A DNA stretch of 64,000 nt from Streptomyces sp. HPF1205 (GTDB lineage Bacteria > Actinomycetota > Actinomycetes > Streptomycetales > Streptomycetaceae), in assembly GCF_020400825.1 (NCBI RefSeq), contig NZ_JAINVH010000037.1, positions 1 to 64,000 on the forward strand, given 5' to 3'. The translations under genes and the position numbers were made by a program. Below are positions 17,127-25,094 of the stretch, piece by piece; position 1 is the first letter of the stretch; each line of letters starts with the position of its first letter. The notes beneath the pieces were generated by a model. That model worked only from the letters and a program-made list of their open reading frames with translations. It had not been told where the DNA came from and searched no databases.

Positions 17127-18067
17127 CGGCCGGCCTCCTGGGGCTGTTCGGTGAGGGCGAGGAACGCGGCCTCCAGCGGCGAGACCACGGGCGCCAGTTC
17201 GCGTACGGCGACGCCCTCGCGTACGAGCAGCGCGACCAGTTCGTCGAGGGCGGGCACCGGCGCGCGGACGACCAGTGCCTCGGTGCCGCGCCACTCCACG
17301 GCGTCCTCGACGACGCGGATCCCGGCCGCGCCGGCGGCAAGCCGCCGGGCGGCCGGCGGGTCGGAGGTGAGCAGCCGGTAGTCCAGTTCGCGGTTCTCGG
17401 CGGCCAGTTTGCTCAGCGGGCCGGAGAAGACGACCCGGCCGGTGGCCAGGATGGTGACCTCGGAGCACAGCGCCTCCAGGTCGTCCATGCGGTGGCTGGA
17501 GAGCACGACGGCGGTCCCGTCGGCCGCGAGCCGGGTGAGCACGCCGTGCACGTGCCGCTTTCCCGCCGGGTCGAGGCCGTTGGCGGGTTCGTCGAGCACC
17601 AGCAGGCTCGGCCGGGTGAGCAGGGCGGCGGCGAGCCCGAGCCGCTGGCGCATGCCGAGGGAGAAGCCGCGGGTGCGGTCGTCGGCGACGTCGGTGAGCC
17701 CGACCTGGGCGAGCACGTCGTCGACGGCGGGCGTGCGCGGGTCCTGGCCGCGCAGCGCGGCCAGGGCGGCCAGGTTCTGCCGGGCGGTGAGCGAGGGGTA
17801 CAGGCCGGGCCCGTCCACGAAGCCGGCCACCCCGTCGGGCGCGGTGAGCGCCCGCCCCACCGGGCTGCCCAGGATCTCGACGGTCCCGCCGTCGGCCACC
17901 GCCAGGCCCAGCAGCAGGCCGAGCAGGGTCGTCTTGCCGGCGCCGTTGGGTCCCACCAGGCCGTGGATCCGGCCCCGCGCCACGTCCAGGTCGATCCCGT
18001 CGAGCGCGACGACCTCGCCGAAGCACTTGGTGATCCCGCGGGCCCTGACGGCGAGCGGTGTGTCCAT
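17123..18067 (-). CDS. ABC transporter ATP-binding protein
   Basis: A 314-residue ATPase of the drug-export (DrrA/CcmA) type. Walker A is GLVGPNGAGKTTLL, the signature motif region is GFSLGMRQRLGLAAALL, Walker B is LLVLDEPANGLDP, and the switch His lies in VLSSHRMDDLEALC. The C-terminal 90 residues are the extension seen in exporter ATPases. Its ATG has GAGGGAGGG upstream. It is the first gene of an operon with the permease and the exported phosphoesterase. Confidence 0.95.
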   Translation of the reverse strand: MDTPLAVRARGITKCFGEVVALDGIDLDVARGRIHGLVGPNGAGKTTLLGLLLGLAVADGGTVEILGSPVGRALTAPDGVAGFVDGPGLYPSLTARQNLAALAALRGQDPRTPAVDDVLAQVGLTDVADDRTRGFSLGMRQRLGLAAALLTRPSLLVLDEPANGLDPAGKRHVHGVLTRLAADGTAVVLSSHRMDDLEALCSEVTILATGRVVFSGPLSKLAAENRELDYRLLTSDPPAARRLAAGAAGIRVVEDAVEWRGTEALVVRAPVPALDELVALLVREGVAVRELAPVVSPLEAAFLALTEQPQEAGR

Positions 18068-18124
18068 GGTCCCTCCCTCCGAACCTCAAGGGACCATAGG
18101 GACGGCACACAGCCCTGGCACGGA

Positions 18125-18160
18125 CCGTCAGTTGAACGATCGGAGAACGGCAGTTGACGG
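18125..18160. promoter_or_regulatory. Repeat element upstream of the ABC operon
   Basis: About 60-95 bp upstream of the ATPase start, CCGTCA (18125-18130) and TGACGG (18155-18160) form an inverted repeat. CAGTTGA also occurs twice, 22 bp apart, at 18129 and 18151. The spacing of two helical turns fits a dimeric regulator site. No dedicated regulator gene adjoins. Weak evidence. Confidence 0.3.
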
Positions 18161-18335
18161 CCCGCTGCACCCATGCCCCGGCCCACCTGCCGGAACACCA
18201 GCGGCACCGCGCTCACCAGCGGCACCGCTCGTCACTCGTACGTGGGGAACGGGCCGGCCGGCCCGACCGGGACCACCGGCCCCGGTCCGGTGACGCCGAC
18301 ACCCGCCCGAGCCGGTGGTGGTACGCGGGGGTGGG

Positions 18336-21266
18336 CTACGGGGCCGAGGATTGCCGGATGAGGAGGGTGCGGGCGTCCACCACCGTTGGGTGGTGCTCGC
18401 CCAGCGTGGCGGCGGCGTCCCGTACGAGGCGGTCCAGCGCGCCGGCGTCGGCCGGCTCCGCGCCCAGCAGCGCGTACGACAGCCGCAGGCGCAGGGTCAG
18501 CGCGTGGCGCTCGCCCAGCACGGTGCGCGCCTCGTCCACGAAGGCGGCGCACTCGCGGCCGGTCCGTGCGGGGTCGGCGTCGGCCGGCGCCTTCTCCCAG
18601 CGTGCGACGCGCACGCCGAGGTCGCGGGCGAGGGCGCGGGTCGCCTCACGGGCCGTCGCCGACACCGGCCGGAAGGCCGGACCGTCCGCGGGCGGCACGG
18701 CGTCCCGTACGTCCGCGACGGTGGCGTCCGAGGGCCCGGCGCCGGCCGGGACCGTACGGGTGGCGTGCTCCCTGATGAGGTCGCGGGCCGGCCGCGGCAG
18801 CGGGGGCGGGGCGACCGGGCCGTCCGGCGTGCCGGGCAGCAGCGCCCGCGCGACCTCGGCGGGCGTGGGCCGCTCGGCGGGGTCCAGCCGCAGGCAGCGC
18901 CGTACGACGTCCTCCAGCCCGGCGGGCAGGCCGGTGAGGTCCGGCTCGCCCGAGCAGATGCGGACGATCACGGGCATCGTCTCGCCGCCGCCCCAGGGGC
19001 TGCGGCCGAGGGCGAGCACGGCCAGCAGGGTGCCCAGCGAGAACACGTCGCTGGCGGGCGTGAAGTGCTCCTCCTCCCGCAACTGCTCGGGCGAGGCGTA
19101 CAGGTACGTGCCGGCGAAGCCCTCGCGGGGCGCGGTCAGCCGCTCGATCTGGGCGATGCCGAAGTCGATGACCCGCGGCCCGTCCTCGGTCATCAGGACG
19201 TTGGCGGGCTTCAGGTCGAGGTGGACGATGCCCTGGGCGTGGATGGCCGTCAGCGCGGTCGCGATGCCGGCGCCGATGGCGCGCACGCCCGCCTCGTCCA
19301 GCCCGCCCGTGCGCGCGAGGAGTTGACCCAGCGAGGGCGCGGCCACGTAGGGGACCGCCATCCACGGGGTGGCGGCCTCGGTGTCCGCGGCGACCACGGG
19401 CACGGTGAAGCGGCCCGCCACCCGCCGGGCGGCCCGGACCTCGTGCGCGAAGTCCTCCCGTACCCCGGGGTCGGCCGCGTACTGCTCGTGCAGGGTCTTG
19501 ACCGCGACCAGGATCCCGTCGTCGTCCTGGCACAGGTGGATCCGGCCGAAGCCGCCCTCGCCGACGAGTTCCAGGACCCGGTACGGGCCGAACGCCTCCG
19601 GTTCGCCGGCCGCGCGTGACGGCAGCGCCCGCCGCACCTCCCGCCACGTGCCGATGGCCACCGCCCCCGCGTTGAACGGCATACGGGCGCCGGGCTCGGC
19701 GTCGCGGGCCGGGGCGGCCGGCTCGGCGGCCCGCTCGTCCTCCGCCTCCACCACGACCCGGACGGCCGCGGGCTCCCCGCCGCCGAGGAGGTGTCCCTCG
19801 GCCTCCACCGTGCCGTCGTCGCCGGCGGAGACGAACACCACGGGCAGGGCCGTGAGGTCGCCCAGCCGGGCGTCGTCGGGGGCCGGGCGGCGGCCGGGCC
19901 GGGCCGCGTAGAAGGCCACCGGCTCCTGGCCACGCCCGGACAGCTCCTCGCGCAGCGCGGACCACAGCGGCGCGTCGACCGCGGCCGGGCCCGTCCCGCC
20001 GGCGCGGTCGCGCAGCACCCACAGGCGGTCGGCCACCCGGGCGCCCGGCGTGCGCAGCAGCACCCCGAAGGCCGTGCCGGGCGCGGCCTCCGCCTCCGCG
20101 GCCAGCGCCGACGCCGCGGCGGGGGCGAGCCGCACCCGCGGGCGCCGGCCGGCCCGGGCGAGCACTTCCCGCTGCCCGTTCAGCGTGTCGTACTCCGGCG
20201 TCCCCGGGCCGTCGCCGCGCAGCTCCATGCAGTCCAGCACCCGCCGGAAGGCCTCGGCCGCCTCGCCCGGGTCGTCGGCGGCGACCGTCGCCTGCGCCCG
20301 CGCGACCCAGGCGTTCAGTGCCTGGGAGCTGGCCATGCCGTAAAGGTGCTCGGACCTCTCCGCGATCCGCCCGTGCATCCGGGCCGCCCGCCGCATGTCC
20401 CCCACGCGTTCGACCTCCTGGGCCGCGGCCCGCAGGTCCTGCAGGCTGTCGTGGCCGCGGTCGTGGCCGAAGGGCAGGTCGCCGGCGAGCACGGCGTACC
20501 GCTGGCGCGCGATGGCCGCGCACTGGTGGGCGGGGCCCAGCTCCCGCTCGGCCGTGTCCAGCATCGCGGTGAAGGTGCGCAGCGCCGACGCCGTGTCACC
20601 GCCCTCCTGTTGCCAGTGACCCACGTTGCACAGCAGGTCCAGGGCGGTCTCCGTGCGCCCCGCCCGCTCGGCCGCCGCGTGCATCTCCTGGTAGCGGCGG
20701 ACCGCCTCCGCGGTGTTCCCGGCCCGGCCGTGCCAGTGGGCGAGCTGATGGCGGGCCAGTTCGGTGTCCGCGTGCCGCGGGCCCTGGTGCTCCTCCCGGT
20801 CGGCCAGGAGCGCGGCGAACATCTCCACCGCCGCCCGCGGCTCCCCGCTCTCCCCCGTCCAGTGCGCGAGTTGGTGACGCAGCGCCAGGACGGTCGGATC
20901 CCCCGGCGGCAGCACGGCGCCGGCCTCGTCGATCAGCGTCCGGTAGCAGTCCGCCGCCCGGTCCGGGTGCCCGGCGCGGCCCAGCTGCTCGGCCATCGTC
21001 CCGGCCGCCGCCAGCCGCCACGGCAGGTCCTCCGCCCCGCCGGCGTCCGGCCACGGCTCGGCTTCCGTTTCCCTGCCGCGTCGCCGACCGCGAGGCCGCT
21101 CCCGGTCCCGTCCCGCTCCCGGCTCGCGCCCGGGCTCCCCGTCGGGTCCGGCCCCCGCCCTCCGCCACTTGCCGCCCCACCGCACCAGCGCCACCCCCAG
21201 CCCGTGGGCCCGGCCGGCGCCCCCTGACGCCCGCCGGACCCGCCGTACGTACTCGCCTTCCTCCAC
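18336..21266 (-). CDS. Serine/threonine protein kinase flanked by TPR regions
   Basis: About 976 residues from a GTG at 21266 (VEEGEYVRRV, preceded by TAGGAA). A basic N-terminus leads into TPR-like repeats over about residues 90-350 (for example DRAADCYRTLIDEAGAVLPP). Next come an unassigned segment of roughly 380-550 and a Hanks-type kinase at about 557-812. The kinase has VGEGGFGRIH, a VAVKTL lysine, HLDLKPANVLM as catalytic loop and DFGIAQ. A further TPR-like C-terminus follows. The catalytic loop has Leu where HRD normally has Arg. No transmembrane helix is seen, so this is a soluble kinase, unlike PknB-type receptors. It probably phosphorylates partners recruited through TPRs. Confidence 0.85.
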   Translation of the reverse strand: MEEGEYVRRVRRASGGAGRAHGLGVALVRWGGKWRRAGAGPDGEPGREPGAGRDRERPRGRRRGRETEAEPWPDAGGAEDLPWRLAAAGTMAEQLGRAGHPDRAADCYRTLIDEAGAVLPPGDPTVLALRHQLAHWTGESGEPRAAVEMFAALLADREEHQGPRHADTELARHQLAHWHGRAGNTAEAVRRYQEMHAAAERAGRTETALDLLCNVGHWQQEGGDTASALRTFTAMLDTAERELGPAHQCAAIARQRYAVLAGDLPFGHDRGHDSLQDLRAAAQEVERVGDMRRAARMHGRIAERSEHLYGMASSQALNAWVARAQATVAADDPGEAAEAFRRVLDCMELRGDGPGTPEYDTLNGQREVLARAGRRPRVRLAPAAASALAAEAEAAPGTAFGVLLRTPGARVADRLWVLRDRAGGTGPAAVDAPLWSALREELSGRGQEPVAFYAARPGRRPAPDDARLGDLTALPVVFVSAGDDGTVEAEGHLLGGGEPAAVRVVVEAEDERAAEPAAPARDAEPGARMPFNAGAVAIGTWREVRRALPSRAAGEPEAFGPYRVLELVGEGGFGRIHLCQDDDGILVAVKTLHEQYAADPGVREDFAHEVRAARRVAGRFTVPVVAADTEAATPWMAVPYVAAPSLGQLLARTGGLDEAGVRAIGAGIATALTAIHAQGIVHLDLKPANVLMTEDGPRVIDFGIAQIERLTAPREGFAGTYLYASPEQLREEEHFTPASDVFSLGTLLAVLALGRSPWGGGETMPVIVRICSGEPDLTGLPAGLEDVVRRCLRLDPAERPTPAEVARALLPGTPDGPVAPPPLPRPARDLIREHATRTVPAGAGPSDATVADVRDAVPPADGPAFRPVSATAREATRALARDLGVRVARWEKAPADADPARTGRECAAFVDEARTVLGERHALTLRLRLSYALLGAEPADAGALDRLVRDAAATLGEHHPTVVDARTLLIRQSSAP

Positions 21267-21393
21267 GTTCCTACACGCGCGCCGCGCCCGCTCCGGTTGC
21301 CGCTCCGGTTGCCGCGCGGTCGGCCGGGACGGACGGGACGGACGGGCGGGCGGGCGAGTGGCGACGGATGCGGGGCGGGACGGGCGGGGGGAC

Positions 21394-21417
21394 GTACCCA
21401 ACGATGTACCTAACGAT
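21394..21417. repeat. Tandem 12-bp direct repeat in a divergent promoter region
   Basis: GTACCCAACGAT (21394-21405) is followed directly by GTACCTAACGAT (21406-21417). The pair lies between the kinase start (21266, minus) and the NTF2-like gene (21517, plus). It is AT-richer than its surroundings and may be a regulator binding site for the NTF2/MFS unit. Confidence 0.45.
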
Positions 21418-21516
21418 GACCGATTCGGGCGGCGAGGCGGCTGCGTAGCTTCTTGACCTGCAGGAAGACGGCGCCACAAGGGGCGCCGGAGCTGAGGAGC
21501 CCAAGGAGAGGCCGCC

Positions 21517-21882
21517 ATGAGCGACATGCAGCACCTCGTCGAGAAGTACATCGCGGTGTGGAACGAGACCGACCCGGCCGCCCGCCGCGCCCTGATCGGC
21601 GAGGTCTTCGCCGGCGACGCCCGCTACACCGACCCGCTGGCCGACGTCACCGGTCCCGACGCCCTGGACGCGGTCGTCGCCGCGGTGCGGGCGCAGTTCC
21701 CCGGGCTCGTCTTCACCCTCGGCCCGGTCGACACCCACCACCATCTGGCCCGCTTCACCTGGGAGCTGGGCCCGGACGGCGGCGAGGCCCTGGTGGTCGG
21801 TTTCGACGTCGCCGTCGCCGGCGAGGACGGGCTGATCCACGGCGTCCACGGCTTCCTGGACAAGGTCCCGGCCACCGCCTGA
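21517..21882 (+). CDS. NTF2-like (SnoaL-fold) protein
   Basis: A 121-residue cytoplasmic protein of the nuclear-transport-factor-2 fold: an N-terminal helix (HLVEKYIAVWNETDPAARRA), then AGDARYTDPLADVTGPDALD, and a strand-rich C-terminal half ending IHGVHGFLDKVP. Such proteins are small-molecule isomerases, hydrolases or binding proteins; the substrate here is unknown. It starts with a good ribosome site (AAGGAGAGG) and precedes an MFS exporter gene by about 200 nt. Confidence 0.85.
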   Translation: MSDMQHLVEKYIAVWNETDPAARRALIGEVFAGDARYTDPLADVTGPDALDAVVAAVRAQFPGLVFTLGPVDTHHHLARFTWELGPDGGEALVVGFDVAVAGEDGLIHGVHGFLDKVPATA

Positions 21883-22085
21883 CGGGCCCCGCCCGGCCGG
21901 CCCCGCTCGGCCGGTCCCGTTCGGCCGGTCTTTCGGACCGCCCCGCCGAGACCGTCCGAGCCGTCCGACCCACCCGGCCGAGAGGGGGCGACCCAGGGCC
22001 CGCCCCCTCGTGGCCGGCCCCGCCGCCCCGGCCGCCCCTGCATCCGCCCCGCCCCCGTACCCGGTTCACCGTGAGGAGCACCGTC

Positions 22086-23555
22086 ATGGCCTCGGCCACC
22101 ACCAGCGTTTCCACCTCAGCGGCCCGCACCGCCGCCGCCGGCGCGGCGGCCCGGCGGCCGGGACTCGGCCTGCTGGTCCTGCTGACCGCCACCTTCATGG
22201 CCGCCCTCGACATCTTCATCGTCAACGTCGCCATCCCCGCCGTACAGGGCGGCCTGCACGCCGGCACCGCGCAGATCCAGTGGGTCGTCGCCGGCTTCGG
22301 GCTGGCGGTGGCCACCGGGCTGATCACCGCGGGCCGGCTGGGGGACATTCACGGGCGGCGGCGCATGTTCGCCTGGGGGCTCGGGCTGTTCACCGCGACC
22401 TCCGCGGCCTGCGGCGTCGCCCCCACCGCGGGGACGCTGGTGGCGGCACGGGTCCTGCAGGGCCTGGCCACCGCGCTGATGAGCCCGCAGGTGCTGTCGA
22501 TCCTGCAGACCGCGTGGACGGGCCGGGCGCAGGCCCGCGCGTTCAGCATGTACGGGCTGGTCATGGGCCTGGGCGCCGTCTTCGGACAGCTCATCGGCGG
22601 CCTGCTGATCAGGGCCGACCTGTTCGGTCTCGGCTGGCGTGCCTGCTTCCTCATCAACGTGCCCGTCGGCCTGACCGCCCTCGCGCTCGTGCCCCGCGCC
22701 CTGGGCGAGTCCAGGGCGCCGCGGCGGCCGGCGCTGGACAACACCGGTGCCGCCCTGTCCTCGGCCGCCACCGTCGCCCTGGTCCTGCCGCTGATCCAGG
22801 GCCGCGACCTGGGCTGGCCCGCCTGGACCTGGGCCTGCCTGGCCGGCTCCGCCGTCCTGTTCGCCGCCTTCGTGCTCCACCAGCGCCGCCGCGCGGCGGC
22901 GGGCGGCGACCCCGTCCTCAACCTGGACCTGTTCCGGCAGCGCGGATTCGGGCTCGACGCCGTGGCACAGGTGGTGTTCTGGACCGGTCAGGGCTCCTTC
23001 TTCCTCGTCCTCGCCCTGTACCTGCAGGCCGGCCGCGGCCTCGACGCGCTCGCCTCCGGCACCGTCTTCCTGTCCATCGGGACCGGCTACCTGATCACCT
23101 CGACCACCGCCCACCGCATCGCCGCCCGGCTCGGTGCCCGTACCGTGCCCGCCGGAGCCCTCCTGATGGCCGCCGGGCTGGCCCTGCTGTGGGAGGCGGT
23201 CCACGCCTCGGGCACCACCGGCACCCTGTGGGAGCTCGTGCCCGGCCTCTTCGTCGACGGCCTCGGCATGGGCATGGTCATCGCGCCGCTGACACAGTCC
23301 GCCCTGGCCACCGTGCCGGGCCACCTCGTCGGCGCCGCCTCCGGCGTCGTCACCACCATCCAGCAGATATGCGGCGCTCTGGGCATCGCCCTGATCGGCA
23401 TCCTCTTCTACGGGGCCCTCGGCGACGGCGCGCCCGCCCGCTACCCCCACGCTCTCGGCCGGGGCCTGGCGTTCCTCATCGTCCTCGAAACCGCCCTCGC
23501 GGCGCTGACGGGGGTGCGGGCAGCAAGCGGACCCAAGCCCCCGCAGGCGAACTGA
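22086..23555 (+). CDS. MFS transporter, DHA2 (14-helix) drug/proton antiporter type
   Basis: A 489-residue membrane protein with about 14 hydrophobic helices. Signatures are FMAALDIFIVNVAIPAVQ in helix 1 (DHA2 motif D1), GRLGDIHGRRRMF for motif A, and GLVMGLGAVFGQLIGGLL for motif C. It probably exports a drug or secondary metabolite by proton antiport. GAGGAG lies upstream of the ATG. No TetR or MarR gene adjoins; the 12-bp direct repeat upstream of the NTF2-like gene is the nearest regulatory candidate. A strong hairpin ends the unit. Confidence 0.92.
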   Translation: MASATTSVSTSAARTAAAGAAARRPGLGLLVLLTATFMAALDIFIVNVAIPAVQGGLHAGTAQIQWVVAGFGLAVATGLITAGRLGDIHGRRRMFAWGLGLFTATSAACGVAPTAGTLVAARVLQGLATALMSPQVLSILQTAWTGRAQARAFSMYGLVMGLGAVFGQLIGGLLIRADLFGLGWRACFLINVPVGLTALALVPRALGESRAPRRPALDNTGAALSSAATVALVLPLIQGRDLGWPAWTWACLAGSAVLFAAFVLHQRRRAAAGGDPVLNLDLFRQRGFGLDAVAQVVFWTGQGSFFLVLALYLQAGRGLDALASGTVFLSIGTGYLITSTTAHRIAARLGARTVPAGALLMAAGLALLWEAVHASGTTGTLWELVPGLFVDGLGMGMVIAPLTQSALATVPGHLVGAASGVVTTIQQICGALGIALIGILFYGALGDGAPARYPHALGRGLAFLIVLETALAALTGVRAASGPKPPQAN

Positions 23556-23638
23556 GCTTTAAAGGAGATCGCGTACCGCGCCCGCCGGGCGACCACCGTC
23601 GGCTGACCCCGGTCACCGACCGGCCCGGACCCCGATAC

Positions 23639-23672
23639 GTAAGGGGCGCCCGCTCTGGCGGGCGCCCCTTAC
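23639..23672. terminator. Bidirectional terminator hairpin
   Basis: A 15-bp perfect inverted repeat (arms 23639-23653 and 23658-23672, loop TCTG) lies between the convergent MFS and photolyase genes. It is the cleanest terminator in the window. Confidence 0.85.
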
Positions 23673-23708
23673 AGGCGCGCCATGGCGGCGGGCGGCGCCG
23701 GCCGGTCC

Positions 23709-25094
23709 TCACCGTTCGCCGCCGCGGGCGCGTTTGAAGCGGGCCAGGCCCTGGGCGAGGTCGGCGATCGGTTCCGGGTAGTCCAGGCGGGCGCGGTCGG
23801 CGGCCGGGAGCCGCCACGGTTCGTGCGCGGCGCGGCCCCGCACGTCGCGCAGCTCGGGGATCCAGCGGCGGACGTAGGCGCCGTCGGGATCGAATCGGCG
23901 GGCCTGCACGAGGGGGTTGAGGACGCGGTTGGGGCGGGTGTCCGTACCGGTCCCGGCGACCCACTGCCAGTTGAGCTGGTTGTTCGCCACGTCCCCGTCG
24001 ACCAGCAGGTCCAGGAAGTGCCGGGCGCCGACGCGCCAGTCCACGTACAGCGTCTTGGCCAGGAAGCTCGCCGTGAGCAGGCGGCCGCGGTTGTGCATCC
24101 AGCCCTCGTGGGCCAGTTGCCGCATGGCCGCGTCCACGATCGGGTAGCCGGTGCGGCCCCGCTTCCACGCGGCGACCTCGTCCGCTGCGCCGCCGGGGCC
24201 GTCGGCGCCGCGCCAGGCGTCGTGCCGCGTGCGGTAGTCCTCGGCGGCCGACCGCGGCCGGGCGGCCAGCACCTGGTGGTGGAAGTCGCGCCAGGCCAGT
24301 TGCCGTACGAACGCCTCGGCTCCGGGGCCGCCGCGCTCCTGGGCGCGCCGCGCGCACTCCACCGGCGACACGGTGCCGAAGTGCAGGTGCGGCGAGAGGC
24401 GGGAGGTGGCGTCGCCGGCCAAGTCGTCGTGCCGCTCCTCGTACGCGTCCAGGCCGCCGCGCAGCCATGCCGCGAGCCGGGCCCTGCCCTCCTTCTCCCC
24501 GCCGCGAGCGAGTCCCGGGGAGGTGCCCGCCACCCGGGCGCGCTCGGGCGGCGCCTCACCGCGCACGCCGTCGGGTACGCGCACCGAGCGCGGCGCGGAC
24601 CCGACCGGCCGCGGGGGCCGGCGCAGCCACTGCCGCAGGTAGGGGGTGAACACCGCGAAGTGGTCGGAGGAGGCGGGGGTGACGTCCCCTGGGGCGACGA
24701 CGTGCGCCACCGCGTCGTGCACGACCACCCGGACGCCTTGCGTTTCGAGCGCGCGCCGCAGCCGGTCCTCGCGGGCGCGCGCGTACCGGCTCGGCGAGGC
24801 CGCCAGGTGCACCTGGTCCGCGCCCGCCTCGGCGGCCGTACGGCCCACCTCCTCGACCACGTCGCCGCCGCGCACCACGAGCCGCCCGCCGCGCCGCCGC
24901 AAGGAGGAGTCGAGGTCGGCCAGGCAGTCGGCGAGGAAGGCCGCCCGGTTGGGAACGGCGAACCCGGCGCTCTCGATCGCGCGGTCGCGGACGAACAGCG
25001 GGACGACCTCGTCGGCGGCCCGCAGCGCCGCCTTCAGCGGCGGATGGTCGTGCAGGCGCAGGTCGCAGGTGAACAGGACGATGGCGCGGCTCAT
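23709..25094 (-). CDS. phr: Deoxyribodipyrimidine photolyase (class I)
   Basis: A 461-residue flavoenzyme that repairs cyclobutane pyrimidine dimers with blue light. The N-terminal antenna Rossmann domain starts MSRAIVLFTCDLRLHDHPPL. The FAD-binding catalytic domain carries SPHLHFGTVSP, GRTGYPIVDAAMRQL, EGWMHNRGR and NNQLNWQWVAGTGTDTRP, all class I photolyase hallmarks. The ATG overlaps the stop of the upstream SDR-DUF2867 gene by 4 bp. In Streptomyces, photolyases are often light-induced beside LitR-controlled genes, but no LitR-like regulator is in view. Confidence 0.95.
   Translation of the reverse strand: MSRAIVLFTCDLRLHDHPPLKAALRAADEVVPLFVRDRAIESAGFAVPNRAAFLADCLADLDSSLRRRGGRLVVRGGDVVEEVGRTAAEAGADQVHLAASPSRYARAREDRLRRALETQGVRVVVHDAVAHVVAPGDVTPASSDHFAVFTPYLRQWLRRPPRPVGSAPRSVRVPDGVRGEAPPERARVAGTSPGLARGGEKEGRARLAAWLRGGLDAYEERHDDLAGDATSRLSPHLHFGTVSPVECARRAQERGGPGAEAFVRQLAWRDFHHQVLAARPRSAAEDYRTRHDAWRGADGPGGAADEVAAWKRGRTGYPIVDAAMRQLAHEGWMHNRGRLLTASFLAKTLYVDWRVGARHFLDLLVDGDVANNQLNWQWVAGTGTDTRPNRVLNPLVQARRFDPDGAYVRRWIPELRDVRGRAAHEPWRLPAADRARLDYPEPIADLAQGLARFKRARGGER

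Noticed and set aside
15744..18170. A single 808-residue protein covering both permease and ATPase regions
   Set aside because: The extra N-terminal part is the ATPase gene read in the wrong frame. The permease begins at its own ATG at 17126, overlapping the ATPase stop.
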